Origin: Blautia sp.
Lineage (GTDB): Bacteria; Bacillota; Clostridia; Lachnospirales; Lachnospiraceae
Length of the DNA: 53,544 bases
Reading direction: 5' to 3'
Assembly: GCA_022770365.1 (NCBI GenBank)
Contig: JALEHU010000057.1
Coordinates: 1 to 53,544 of the forward strand
The notes beneath the pieces are model-generated. The model searched no databases, was not told where the DNA came from, and saw only the letters and a program-made list of their open reading frames with translations. The translations under genes were made by a program, and so were the position numbers. How positions within the stretch are numbered: position 1 is the first letter of the stretch; the number at the start of each line of letters is the position of its first letter. Of this stretch, positions 1 through 13,300 are shown piece by piece.

Positions 1-2
1 AG

Positions 3-833
3 GACAGCGACGACCCCGTACTTCGCTATTCTGCCAACCTTGTGGAATTCTTTTCCGGTTTTACTCTGGGGCAAATCGATCAGGCCATGCGCGCTTTCAG
101 ACAGCTGCATGAGGATATGGAGGCGGCTTTTCAGGCGGAGCCTGCACCTTTGCTTCAGGCGATGGGTGCATTTACATTCACGGCAGCGTCGGTTCTTCTG
201 CACCTTCCCATGTCCTATGAGGTGGATCTTCAGCAGCAGATTTCTTATCTGCCGGAAGGACTAAAGCTGTGGGCATGCTATTTACTTGCCCATAAGGCTT
301 ATCTGGAGGAAAACTACAGCGGTTCCCTGGCAATCGCGGAACTGGCGATGTCCATGAGCCGGAAGCTGTATCCGATTGCTTCGATTTACGTACATCTTGT
401 GGCGGCCATGGATCTGATGAGCCTTAAGAGAGTGGAAGAAGCAAAGCAGCACATCGCACAGGCATGGACGCTTGCCCGCAACGACGGCTTAATCGAGCCT
501 TTTGGGGAACATCACGGGCTTTTGCAGGGCCTGATCGAACTTTTCTTCCAGAAGGATTATCCCGAAGAGTTCGAAAAGATTATTGCCATAACTTATTCTT
601 TCAGCGCAGGATGGCGCAAAATTCACCTCATGATTTCCGATCATGAGGTGGCTGACAATCTGACTACTACCGAATTCACCATCTCCATGCTGTACAACCG
701 CGGCTGGACAGCCAAGGAAATCGCCGCGTATATGAACGTTGCTCCCCGCACCATTACCAATACTATTCAGATTATTTATCAGAAACTGGGCATCTCCAGC
801 AAGCGGGAGCTGGGACGGTTCATGCTTACATAA
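3..833 (+). CDS. MalT-like LuxR-family transcriptional regulator, C-terminal part
   Basis: The frame is open to the left edge, so the true start lies outside the window and 276 residues are visible. The last ~58 residues (from about nt 655) form a LuxR/FixJ-type helix-turn-helix with the usual spacing: a TTTEF segment, then GWTAKEIAAYM, then the recognition helix APRTITNTIQIIYQKLG. The preceding ~200 residues are helical and alanine-rich, with pairs such as NYSGSLAIAELAMSMS and RVEEAKQHIAQAW. These resemble the TPR-like middle region of MalT-type regulators, which would also carry an N-terminal ATPase upstream of the window. A strong terminator follows the stop, so it is transcribed separately from the next gene. 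It could control the giant surface-protein unit downstream, but only proximity suggests that. The HTH assignment is firm and the MalT-like architecture is inferred. Confidence 0.8.
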   Translation, partial: DSDDPVLRYSANLVEFFSGFTLGQIDQAMRAFRQLHEDMEAAFQAEPAPLLQAMGAFTFTAASVLLHLPMSYEVDLQQQISYLPEGLKLWACYLLAHKAYLEENYSGSLAIAELAMSMSRKLYPIASIYVHLVAAMDLMSLKRVEEAKQHIAQAWTLARNDGLIEPFGEHHGLLQGLIELFFQKDYPEEFEKIIAITYSFSAGWRKIHLMISDHEVADNLTTTEFTISMLYNRGWTAKEIAAYMNVAPRTITNTIQIIYQKLGISSKRELGRFMLT

Positions 834-850
834 AACATCGTTTTTTCTAA

Positions 851-880
851 AAACCGTTCGCTTTCGCGAACGGTTTTTTT
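851..880 (+). terminator. Rho-independent terminator after the LuxR regulator
   Basis: An 11-bp perfect stem (851-861 with 866-876) closes a TTTC tetraloop and runs into a T tract. It begins 17 nt after the regulator's stop codon. Confidence 0.9.
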
Positions 881-1049
881 ACTGTTGATAAATGTACAAT
901 GCTTAAATGGCTGTTAGATAAGTGTCAGATGTGTGATTGATACTTTTATGTGGATCTTTTCTTTAGTAAAAAAAGCATCGAAATTACTCTGTGCAGATGG
1001 CAGATCATCCTGTATAATATTGCCATAAATTGGCGGAGGAGGCGATTTT

Positions 1050-1382
1050 ATGGAAAAAGAGAGACTGAGAACCTTTTTTATTGATGGTGATCAGCTCACA
1101 GTGAAGTACCATTATGATGAGAAGGCAGAGATTTTCATCGGCCAGTTCCCTGAATTCGAGGAGGGACCCAGGTACACACCCAACGGAAGACCGTGGAAGA
1201 GCGCTGTCAGCATCGGTTGTCCCTTTGCCGAAGGTAAATATGATGACTGCGGCTCCTGCCCCTGGCTGATCAAGGCGGAACCCAGGGACATCATAGGCGT
1301 CTGTTTTCACGAACGATTGCGCAGCAGGGCTTCACCGGAAAAGAAACCGGTAAGCGATATATCAGCATCAACCGGCAATTGA
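1050..1382 (+). CDS. Small Cys-containing protein of unknown function
   Basis: This 110-residue protein has no signal peptide or membrane segment. It starts at an ATG preceded by GGAGGAGGCG, and a TATAAT box lies at 1013-1018 with only a weak -35. The first half has charged beta-like segments (TFFIDGDQLTVKYHYDEK, then EIFIGQFPEFEEGPRYT). The second half contains four cysteines in GCPFAEGKYDDCGSCPWL and GVCFHE, spaced as could suit a metal site or disulfides. A glycine- and aspartate-rich stretch sits between the cysteines. It ends 16 nt before the giant secreted protein and is probably cotranscribed with it. I do not recognise the family. A cytoplasmic regulator or small accessory protein would fit, but no function can be assigned. 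Confidence 0.7.
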   Translation: MEKERLRTFFIDGDQLTVKYHYDEKAEIFIGQFPEFEEGPRYTPNGRPWKSAVSIGCPFAEGKYDDCGSCPWLIKAEPRDIIGVCFHERLRSRASPEKKPVSDISASTGN

Positions 1383-1398
1383 CAACAGGAGGAGAAAG

Positions 1399-4300
1399 AT
1401 GAAAGATTATATGAAACGATTGATTTCGGTGCTCCTTGTGATCGCCATGACCACAACCAGCACCTTTACGGTCTTCGCAGAGGCCGGCGGCAGCGTGCAG
1501 AAGTCTGCCGGCGATGTGTTTTCCTTAGAGAAAGAAGACACAAAAAAGGAGATCACATGGGCACAGGCCGGCAGACAGATCGCCGGCATGCTGAGCTATA
1601 TTGTCGAAGACGCGGCCAACATCGATCTGACCGTGCATTCGGAGCGGATCAAGGATCTGAGCCTTGAGGATGACAGCATTTATCTTGCGATCCTCGCAGA
1701 GGAAGGATATCTGCCCGAAGAACCCGAGAAGATCGATCCTGAAGCCGTCATCACGGAAGAGGAGTATCTGAGCCTGCTGGAAACAGCGTTCCCGACAGTG
1801 CTTGATTCGCAGACAGCGATCGATACTCTGCAGGGGGAGATGGATCCGGGCAACCTTGTCCTTATGGGAGATGATCTTTCCATCAGCACACTGCTTCCGG
1901 AACGGGTTGCAGTCGCGGAAGCGCAGCAGCTGTCCATGACCGCAGTCAAATCAGATGCACTTTCCCTGAATGCTGTAAGCAGTGTCGAACTGAGCGAATG
2001 CGAGATCGAACGCGTACATATCAGTGATACTGCGGTAGACGAAGAAGAAAGTGATTCGGAAGAAGAAGCAGATTCAGATAAAGAAGCAGATTCAGAAGAA
2101 GCAGATTCAAAAGAAAAAGCAGATTCAGAAGAAACAGACTCAAATAATGAAGAAACTGATTCAGATAAAGAAACCGATCCGGACGAAGAAGAGCCGGACC
2201 TGATCTATCTTCATATGAATTCCGGCACGCAGCTTCCCGAGATCATCGTCAAGAGTGCGGACGAAGTGATTATCGAGGGCAGCGGCGCTCTGGGCGTGGT
2301 CCGTGTGCAGGAGGCTGTAAATGCCCTGACTGTCCGGGCTACCGGTTCCGTGGTCAACGAAACTGAGGAAGCCTTTGAAGTGACCGGCCCCGATGACAAG
2401 GTCGTGGAACTGCAGCCGGGTGAGCAGGTGGATTTCGTACTGAACAAATGGCTGGTGTCCTTCGTCACCGAGGGTACACCCGTCAAAACCCAGGAAGTCG
2501 CTCCCGGAGGCATGGTGAATTACGCCGGGGCGAACACCGAGCTGGAGGGAAAGATCTTCACCGCATGGTATGAAGACGCTGACTTTTCCACTCCGGCTTC
2601 CCGTCTGGAAACCGTGGACAGAGATATGACCCTGTACGCCCGCTTCGTCGATGAAGCCGACGCGGCGGTGGTCACCTTTGAGACCTTCGGCGGAAGTGAG
2701 CTGGAACCGCTGGTATTTGCCAAAGGCGAGTATCTGCTGACCAAGCCGGTACAGAGCCTGTACACCGCCAAAGAGGGCTATACCTTCGGAGGATGGTGCG
2801 TGGACGAGGAATGCACCACGGGCTTTGGCTACATGGATCCTATTGAAGAGAGCATGACCCTCTACGCCCTGTATTCCTCCGAGGAGCAGATTGCTAGCGA
2901 AAAGCCGGGTACCGTTGCCGAGGTCGAGCTTCCCGATGGCGAGGCTGCCATCGGCCTTGTCCTGCCCGAGGGCATGACCGCAGACGAGGTTCTGGATAAC
3001 ATCACCCTCGAAGAAGGCACCGGTCCGGAGGCACCGGAGATCACCGTTCGCGAGACCGAAGGAGGCGCGGAGATCTACTGCGAAGAGGGCTTCGTTCCCG
3101 GCACAACCTTTACCCTGACCGCACAGAACGGCGTGATGTTTGAAGGACAGCCGGAATACATCGATACACTGACGGTGAGCATCTACCGTGAGCAGATCGA
3201 AGTCGTTGAGTTTGCCGAAGGGCTGACCTACGTCCTGTGGGACGATGTGACCGATTACACTCCCGTGAGCAGGACGAACGATACGGAAGATATGGAAGAT
3301 TTTGATAATGAGGATATGAGCGACTATACCGGGGAAAGCACTGTGTTTAATATGCTGGAAGAAAACGAAGCGAAAGGCGAGGTCATTCCCGGCAGACTGA
3401 TCCTGACCGGCGATGCGGATCTCCGGCCGGAGCAGGTCGTTGTATTCTACGACGGCGAGATCAACCGGGACGAAATCTCCATCACCGAATGGGAGAGCGG
3501 CGATCGGGCAGGCTATGTGCTGTATGCCCAGATTATGACCGTGGAGCCCCTGGAAGACGGGACCAGCGAGGTCACCTTCCGCTATGCCGATCCGGAGGAC
3601 TACATCTCCGAGCTGGAGATCCATACCACCGAGGGAGTGGACCTGGAGGAGCAGCTGACCGAGGAACAGATCGCCCAGGCCGAAAAGACCATCGTCAGCC
3701 AGATATCTTCCAATGAAGAACTGAAGGCGCAGATGATGATGGCCGTCATGACCAGCGATGAAACGCAGAAGATCCTGGACGACAAGTACGGTCCCGGCAC
3801 CTACTCACTGGCCGGAACGATTGTCGATCCCACCAGCATCGATGTGGATCCCAATATCACGACCGAAGACAGCACCTTGACCGTCAGCGTTGATGTGACC
3901 TATACCATGGTGCTGTACGACACTACGTATGACATTTTAGGTGCGCAGGGCAAGCTTGCCACGATCACACCGAAGATGCACTTTGAGCAGCAGCTGACGC
4001 TGGATGTCAATGCGGACGGCGGGTTCCTGTGGATGGATATGTCCGTTGTGTTCAAGACCAAGACCGACATGAACCTGGAACTCGAGGTGGTCACCGGCGA
4101 AGGTACGAATGTCATCGATAAGGCCAAGACCACGCTGGAGGAGGTCATCCAGGCAGACGGAACGGCAGTGGACGGCTACGATTACGAAAAGGCGGCATAC
4201 GATTTGATGGGCTGCATGCTCTGCCTGACTTCAACCGAACACGCATATTTTGATCTGTTCGCTGTGCCTTTGCTGAATATCAAGAAAAACTTTTACTATG

Positions 4301-7300
4301 GTCTTGAGACCATTGGCTTCAAAATTGAACTGATCGGCCAGGCGTCTGTGACCGCCAACTTCGGCGTTAAGATCACGGCGGAGTACGGCCAGAAGGTCGG
4401 CTTTAAGTACAACTTCCTGAAGTCCAAGGGCGGTACCTACAAGCAGAAACTGGCCGGTGACGTCACCAGCGAGGTCTTCCTGATCGGCGCGATGGGCGTG
4501 CGGCTGGGGATCCAGGTCACCTTATACTTCAAGATCGCCCAGGTCATCCAGGCACACTTCTTCGGCGCGGTCTTTGTCTATGTCGAACTGGCAGGCATGT
4601 TCATGCATAAAGCTGCAGTGTCGGCCGGCGGAGGCAATTATGCGGACGCGCTGCATCTGGATGTGGGCATAGACCTGGAGCTCGGTTGTAAAACGAGGAT
4701 CGACCTGTTCCTCTTTGCCTTTGAGCTCAGCTCCCCGCTCTGGACGGAGCGATGGTCATTGTACACCCTGGACCACTACATGACCATGAGCGTGGTGGAG
4801 AAGGCGCCGCTGGAGGAAATGTGGGCGAAGACCATGAAGAACGCCAACTACAAAACCAGCTATAACCTGCTCTATCTTCCCCTTGATTCCTACGACCTGC
4901 GCACGGCCAAATGCACCAAAAGCCAGCTGCTGTTTGAAAATCTGCAGGAGGGCAATGTCACCGCAAAGCTGTCGCTGGAGAACGTGGTCATCAACGGCGA
5001 ACCTGTCGCGGCTGATGATCCGCGCGTCAATGTCATGGTCGTTGGCGATGGCACAGACGGCCACAGGTACGGCTCGATCTACGCAGACGAGTATGCGGCG
5101 GCCAACTACAAGGTAGAGGACTATCAGTGCGACGTGGTGCTGACTTATAAGAATAAAAACAAGTCCGAATTGATCAAGAACCATCGGCAGGTATTCCCCT
5201 TCCATCGCGAATTCAAGATGGCCATCACCACGGTCGACGTGAACATCGCGCTGTACGACTGGTGTGCCCACAGCTGGGGGATCGAGGCAGCACAGTGGGA
5301 CAATACCACCGTGTATGAGACCACCTTCGAGGATACCCACATTCTGGGCTGTCCCACAGATATCAGCGCAACCGGTGAGATCGATCTCGACGAAGTGATC
5401 GCCACTGTAAGGAAGCAATATCCCGAAATCGATGAATCGATGCTCTCCTGGTTCAACCCGACCCTCAACCAGGTAAACCGCACCGTTCAGTACAGCATTC
5501 CGCAATTCAGCAACCTGTGCTATTTGACGCCCAACAGCGGAACTGTGCGCTATAACGTGTATGAGACGACCAATGAATACAGCGTGACCTTCTGTCTGTT
5601 CGTCAACCGCTATCAGGGATATACCGGTGATATTACCTACATCATCGAAGCGGACGACGCGCCTGCGGATACCCTGTTCACGATTCGCGGCAGAGACACA
5701 GGGGAAAACAGGACCTTCGTGCGCATGGAGGATACATCGAACCGCTGGAGCCTGACCGTTCCACGTGTTGCTTTTAACGGCAGCAGGAGACCGATCCAGA
5801 TGCGTGTGAACGGAGGAGAAACCATCGATTCCGGACTGACGGTCACCGGACGCGAGAAGGAATCCGTCGTCGTACTGAAGCTGGAAAGCCTGAAAAAGAA
5901 ACTCTCCGTCACCGGCGGGAAAGGCATCGCGTCCTGGGAGATCCGTTCCCACGATCCTTCGCAGATGAACAGCATCCTCGCCGGCGAAAAGGTCGTCCTC
6001 TCTGCCGGGCTGATGAACGGCTATCAGAATCTGCGCCTCACCTCTGAGCCCGCAGGACTGCAGTATCTCTCTGACGGCAGCACGGTCACCTTCACCATGC
6101 CGGCCCACGACGTCAGTGTGACCTTATACGGATCGCGCAACTATCAGGTGAACTTCATGTACAACTATGACGGGCTCGGCGTATACCGGAGCGCGGATGT
6201 GGAGGAAGGCTCCGCCGTCGGACGGCCATCCGATCCATCCGTCAGCGGACTGACCTTCGCGGGCTGGTACGACAACGCCGAATGCAGGGGCGAACCTTTT
6301 GACTTTGCGAAGCCGATTACCGGCAATATTACTCTGTATGCCGACTGGCGGGTGAATGTCACCGTGGATCTGGGCGGCCCGAAGGGGAAGGCGGAAGCCA
6401 ACGGCTACGGTTTGATCTTCCCCGGCGATCAGAGCGAATACGCCCGCTACACCTATTCCACGCATAAGGTGGGCGATACCGCGCTGGATTACAAGCTGCC
6501 AAGCTATATGGGCTACGATTTCCTCGGCTGGTACACAAATCCGGAATTCTCGGGAGAACCCGTGAATCCGGCGACTTACGTGCTCACCGGAGGTGTGACT
6601 TTTTACGCCTGCTGGAAGGCTTACGCCTTCCTGACCTACGAGCTGAATTATGGCGAACAGGAAACGCCCTACTACATGTCCATGGAATATGTGGGTATGC
6701 CGGTACAGCACATGCCCGAAAAGCCGCAGCGCGAGAACTACAGGTTCCTCGGATGGTTCCGCTCGTCCAAAACCACCGCGGATAACTATGTCAGACTCGA
6801 TGACTATATTGTGGAAAAATCCATTACACTGTATGCGGGATGGAAGCCGCAGGAATACATTATCACCTACAATCTGGACGGCGGCGAGAACAATCCCGCC
6901 AACCCGGGCTACTACACCATTGAGAGCAAAGATATCGTCATTGGCGAACCCACCCGCAAGGGCTATCAGTTCCTCGGATGGACAGCGAAAGGCATCGGCA
7001 CGGATGACGGAACAGTGCGCATCCCGGCCGGCTCCACCGGCAACATCACCCTGACTGCCAACTGGGAGGTTAGCGTCTATACGCTCAGCTGCGATGCCGC
7101 AGGGGGCACCATGACGCAGACCGTACCCGACACATACACCGTCAAAAGTGAAGCCATTGCTCTGGAAAATCCGACGCGTACCGGTTACACCTTCCTGGGA
7201 TGGACCGGCACGAACCTCACCGAGCCAACCACCGATGTGGTGATCCCCAAAGGCTCCACCGGTAACCGCAGCTACAGAGCCAACTGGCGTGCCAATACGT

Positions 7301-10300
7301 CAATCGATGACATCGTTGCGAAGGCACTGGCAGCAATTCCGGATTCGCACACGATGAGTGTGAACGATTTCTCCGGCATTGAGGTTATCCAAACACTCGC
7401 CATGGATGCGCTGACCGGCGATGATACCTTTGCCCCCTACCTCGACCAGATTTCCGTAACGGTCGAACAGGTTGGCGAGGCGGTTGAGAAGAGCGCGAGC
7501 ATTTCCTATACCGTGAAAGCAACTGTTACCTTCACCGACGACGACGGCAATATCAGTGCAAAAAGCAAGAATGTTGCGCTGAAGGTCGAGAAGAATCCCG
7601 TTACCATTACCGCGGATGTCCGCTATCCGTCCGGAAGAAAATCCGTTCCTTACGGCACGCGCCTTGCGGATGTGGAACTGAACGGAAAGGCGACCTCTGA
7701 CGGCGAAACCGTAAAGGGAAGCTTCACGTGGGAGGATGACACCATCGTTCCCCTTAGCGCGGATAACGGCAGCGAGATCTACAAGGTCGTGTTCACACCC
7801 GAGGATCCCGGCAGATACAGCACTGCGGAAACGATGATCGCCGTCAATGCACGGACCGGCGTGAAGGTCGTCCTCGATGCGCCGGATACCATCGAGTACA
7901 CGGGACGCGCACTGGATCTGTCCGAGTGCAGTTTCCATGCAGTCGACATGGATACCGGTGAGAAGATCACCGGAGCGGCCTTCAGCATCACGGGCGCTGT
8001 GCTGGAACAGCCCGTGACCACGCCCGGCAGGGCCACTGTCACGCTGAAGGGATACGAAACCCTTGAGATCACCGGTGTCAGCGACCCGGATCTGTACGAC
8101 ATCGACGACACGGATATCAGCGATACCATCACCATCACCCGCGCGGTTCCGGTCATCAGCGGCGTGACGGAGTACACCGCCGATTACGGCAGTGTGCTGC
8201 GGAGCATCGTTCCGGATCTTAAGGCTGCAACAGCAGCGGAAGATACGGTTGCCGGTACCTTTGCATGGGAGAATCCAAATATCCCTCTGAAGGAAGCGGG
8301 AGAATACACTTACAAAGTGATCTTTACACCGGATGACCTGAGCTGCTACAGCAGCGCCGTCATCGACGCAAAGGTGACCGTCAGCGGCTATCCGGGTGAA
8401 GTTACCTACATCATTGAAGCACCTGACGCGCCTTCCGATGCGCTGTTCACAGTCACCGCCGATCACGGCGGGGAAAAGACGCTGTCCTTTGCCCCTGTGG
8501 AAGGAGAGCAGAACCGCTGGAGACTGGACGTGGCCCGTGCTGCCTTCGACGGCACAGAGCACGCGATCATGCTCCAGATGGGAGAGAACGACCCCGTCAG
8601 ATGCGGACTGACCATTACCGGACGCGAAGCAGAGTCCGAGGTCATCCTGAAGCTGGACTATGTTCCAAGAAAACTCTCCGTCTCCGCAATGGACGGCATC
8701 GGCACCTGGGAGATGCTGACTCCTGCCGGCGGCCAGGCGGATGCCATCGCGCCCGGTGAAAAGGTGGTACTTTCCGTCAGTCTTAAGGACGGTTATAACG
8801 AACTGCGTTCCACCTCTGACCCTGCGGGACTGAACGCTTCTTATGAGAACGGCCGGTTTAGTTTCACCATGCCGGCGCAGGATGTGGAACTTGTGCTGCG
8901 CGGCGTGAAGGATTACCAGGCGGAGTTCCTGTACAACTATGACGATATGGGTGTCTACCGCACAATCGACACGCAGGAGGACGGCGGCATCTCCATGCCG
9001 AAAGATCCTTCCGTGGAAGGCCTTACCTTTGCAGGCTGGTATGACAATGCCGGATGCACGGGAGAAGCCTTCGACTTCACCAAAAAGCTCAGCGGAAACA
9101 TCACTCTCTACGCCGACTGGCGCGTAAACGTCACCGTGGACTTCGGCGTTATGAAGGGCAAGGCAGCCTATGATACCTCTTCCGGAGAGGAAGGTTCCGG
9201 CGGCGGTGGCTCGTCCTCCTTCGAACTGATCTTCCCGGGCGACGAGACCGAGTATGAGCGCTTTACCTACTCCACGCAGAAGGTGGGTGACCATGCGCTT
9301 GAGATCGTCCTTCCGGAATCTGCAGAATACCGCTTCTTCGGCTGGTATCTCACGCCCGATTTCTCGGGAGAGGGCATGATGAACCTCTCGTCCTTTGAGC
9401 TTACCGGAGGCGTGACCTTCTATGCCTGCTGGAAGAAGGCCGCCACCCTGACCTACAGGAAGAATGACGGCGTCGACGAGGCCCCCTTCCATGAGGCCCT
9501 GGAATATGTGGGCATGAAGATGCAGAATGCCCCCGGCGAAGTACCGCAGCGTGACGGCTACAAATTTACCGGCTGGTACCGCACACCGGCCTGCGAGGAA
9601 GCAGACCGGATCGACCCGGATACCTACCTGGTGGAAGGCACCATGACGCTGTACGCCGGATGGGAACCGGAAGTATATTCCATCAGCTACGAGCTGAACG
9701 GCGGTGAGAACAATGCGTCCAATCCGGACAGCTATACCGTTGAGAGCAAAGAGACCGCCATCGGCAGACCCGAACGGAAGGGTTATCAGTTCCTTGGCTG
9801 GACGGGTACGGGTCTTGCAGAGCCGACACCCGATGTGGTGATCCCAGCCGGTTCCACCGGTGACATCACCCTGACCGCCGAATGGGAACCTATAGTATAT
9901 TCCATCAGCTACGAGCTGAACGGCGGTGAGAACAATGCGTCCAATCCGGACAGCTATACCGTTGAGAGCGGAGAGACCGCCATCGGCAGACCCGAACGGA
10001 AGGGTTACCAGTTCCTCGGCTGGATGGGCACGGATCTCACGGAACCGACTCTGGAAGTGAAGATCCCGGCGGGCTCTACCGGAAACCGCAGCTATACTGC
10101 CAAATGGAAAGCCGACGACCCCATTGCCAGCATCGTGGATGCGGCACTGGAGGCCATCCCGGATTCCCACGAGATGAGCATCAATGATTTCACGGGTACC
10201 GATGTGATCCGGAAGATTGCATGGAACGCAGTGGAGGAGGATGAGAACTGCGCCGACTATCTTACACATCTTTCCGTAGAGTCCGTACCGTACGGCGAAG

Positions 10301-13300
10301 CGGAAGAGGACGGCGAGGGCTATTCCTACACCGCGACCGTGACCGTGACCTATCAGGATGAAGAAAATACCTTCTCTAACGGCAAGGATTTCCTGCTGCG
10401 GGTACTGAAGAACCCTGTCACCATAAAAGCGGAAGCCGGCTATCCGGCGGACAGCAGTTATATCCCTTACGGCACGAGCCTCGGGGATGTGACCCTGACC
10501 GGAACGGCAAGCTCCGGCGGCACAGAAGTAAAGGGAAGCTTCGCATGGGCGGATGACACCATCGTTCCCCTGAGCACGGACAACGGAAATGAGATCTACA
10601 AGGTCGTGTTCACACCTGAGGATTCCGGTACATACAGCACTGCGGAAACGCAGATCGCCGTCAATACCCAGATCGGCCTGAAGATTGTCCTCGATGCACC
10701 CGATACCATCGAATACATGGGACGGGCGGTGGATGCGTCCGAGTGCAGGTTCTACGCAAGCGATATCGCGACCGGAAAGATGATTAAGGGAGCGACGCTC
10801 GACATCACGGGCGCTGTTCTGGAACAGTCCATGATCACGCCCGGCAGTGCCCCCGTGAAACTGAAGTCTTATGAGACCTGTGAGATCTCCGGCGTCAGCG
10901 ACACGTCCCTGTACGCAATCGCAGGCACGGATGCCAGCGATATCATCACCATCACCCGTGCCAAAACCGTCCTGAGCGGCAGCAAGAAATACAACGCCGA
11001 TTACGGCAGGCTTTTGAGCAGCATTACCCCTGCGGACCTTGGTCTGAAGGCGGCAACGTCTGCCGAAGATACAGTGGCAGGTACCTTTGCATGGGAGGCT
11101 CCATCCACTCTGCCGGGAGTAGGGACATCCACCTACCGGATAACCTTTACCCCGGACGACCTGAACTGCTACAGCAGTGCCTTCATGGATGTGGAGGTGA
11201 CCGTGGAAGGTGTTCCCGGAAAGATCACCTACTTCATCGAAGCGCCTGACGCGCCCGATGGCACCGGCTTTACCGTCGCTGCCGAAAACGGCCCGGTAAA
11301 GACAATGAACTTTGCACCTGTGGAAGGCGAAACGAACCGCTGGAGTCTGACAACGGATCGCGCCGCATTTGATGGCACAACGCACGCGATCATGCTGAAC
11401 AGAACAGGCATCGATTCCATTGAAAGCGGACTGACCCTCACCGGACGCGAGGAAGAGTCCGAGGTCACCCTGAGACTGGAACACATTCCAAGAAAACTCA
11501 CCGTCAACAGTGATGCCAGCATTGAGTCCTGGAAGATCCAGTACCCTGATGCTTCCATGATGAACGCTATCGCGCCCGGTGCTGAGGTGAAGCTTTCCGC
11601 AATTCTGCTGGAGGGTTATAACAACCTGCGGCTCACCTCTGATGCTGCGGACCTCAACTACGACATCACTAAGAATACGGACGACATCACTGAGAATACG
11701 GTCACCTTTATCATGCCGGCACAGGATGTGAGCATCGACCTGCGCGGTGTGAAGATCAATCAGGTGAACTTCCGGTATAACTACGGCGATATGGGCATCT
11801 ACCGAATTGCCGATATCGCGGAGGATGGCAGCATTACCATGCCGGAGGATCCTGTTGTGGAAGGCCTGATCTTCAAGGGCTGGTACAATAATAAAGAATT
11901 TGAAGGCAAACCCTATAAAGGCAGCGAAACGTTCAGCGGAAACACCGACCTCTACGCCGACTGGTGGGTGACTGTCACCGTGGACTTCGGCGGCCAGAAG
12001 GGTAAGGCACAATACTACGGAATCGTCGGAGGCGGTTCCGGGGATGGACTTGAAAGCGCTCCCGTGCTGATCATCCCTGGCGATGATTCGGAAAAAGAAC
12101 GGTTCACCTTCGAGATGCGGGTCGATCAACGCATGGTGGAACTGGTTAAGCCGGACATCGAGGGCTTCGATTTCGGCGGCTGGTATCGCACGGATGATTA
12201 CACCGGTGAAGTGCATAAGGAATCCAGCGAGTACTGGCTCGACGAAAGTATGACCTTCTATGCACGCTGGTTAAAGAAGGCCAAGATTGACTATTGGCTG
12301 AACTATCAAGAGGAGGAAAGCGCGGATCTCCACTGGACGGCAACCGAATATGTCGGTGAACTGATTAAGAAGAAAGTTCCCCCGGATCCCGAACGCCCAG
12401 ACTACGAGTTCACCGACTGGTACCGTAGGACGGACTGCCAGGAGGAAGATAAGATCGATTTTGCTACTTATCTCGTGGAAGGCGATATGAATCTGTATGC
12501 GGGATGGAAGCCTATAGATTATAAGATCACTTACAATCTGGAAGGCGGCACGAACGACCCCGGCAACCCGGCATCCTACACTATCGAGGACGACAGGATC
12601 GATATCGCCCAACCTACCCGCGAGGGCTATAAATTCCGCGGCTGGGAAGGCACGGGTCTCAAAGAGCCGACCCTCAATGTGGTAATCCCCACCGGTTCCT
12701 CTGGTGTCATCACCTTGAAAGCAATCTGGGATCCCGTGGCGTATACCCTCTTCAAGGAAGGCTTCAAACTCCATCACGGCGAGGCGGTTAACCCCCTCAC
12801 GTACACCATCGAAAGCGATGATATTACACTGGACAATCCTTCCGCGGAGGGCTACAACTTCCTCGGCTGGGTCGATGGAGACAGTGACGAGCCGGTACTT
12901 GAAGTGGTGATCCCCAAGGGATCCACCGGTAATCATGAGTACTGGGATGTCTGGGAAACCACCGTTCCTGTTTCAGAGATCATCCAGACGCTGCTGGGCG
13001 CCATTCCGGCTGCGTCTACCATAAGCGTGAAGGATCTGTCCAAGCCCGATGATATTGAGAAGTGCGTCATGAATGCGCTGAAAGCGGATCAAACCTGTGA
13101 ACGCTATCTTGATAATTATTATTATTCAGACGACGCGCTCGATATCGTTGTACTTCCGACCGGCGATGCGGTTCAGGATGGCGAGGATTTCGTCTACAAG
13201 GCTACTGTCACTGTATCCTTTACCGATGACAACTATATTGAAACCAAAAGAAGTAAGAATATCACCATGCGAGCCGCGAAGAACAACGTGACCATAGATG

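Noticed and set aside
7300..12216. A 1,638-residue open frame on the minus strand inside the giant gene, plus others at 4756-6108 and 2161-3624
   Set aside because: They follow the codon periodicity of the GC-rich plus-strand repeat gene, have no ribosome sites and show no protein-family features. They are antisense shadows.
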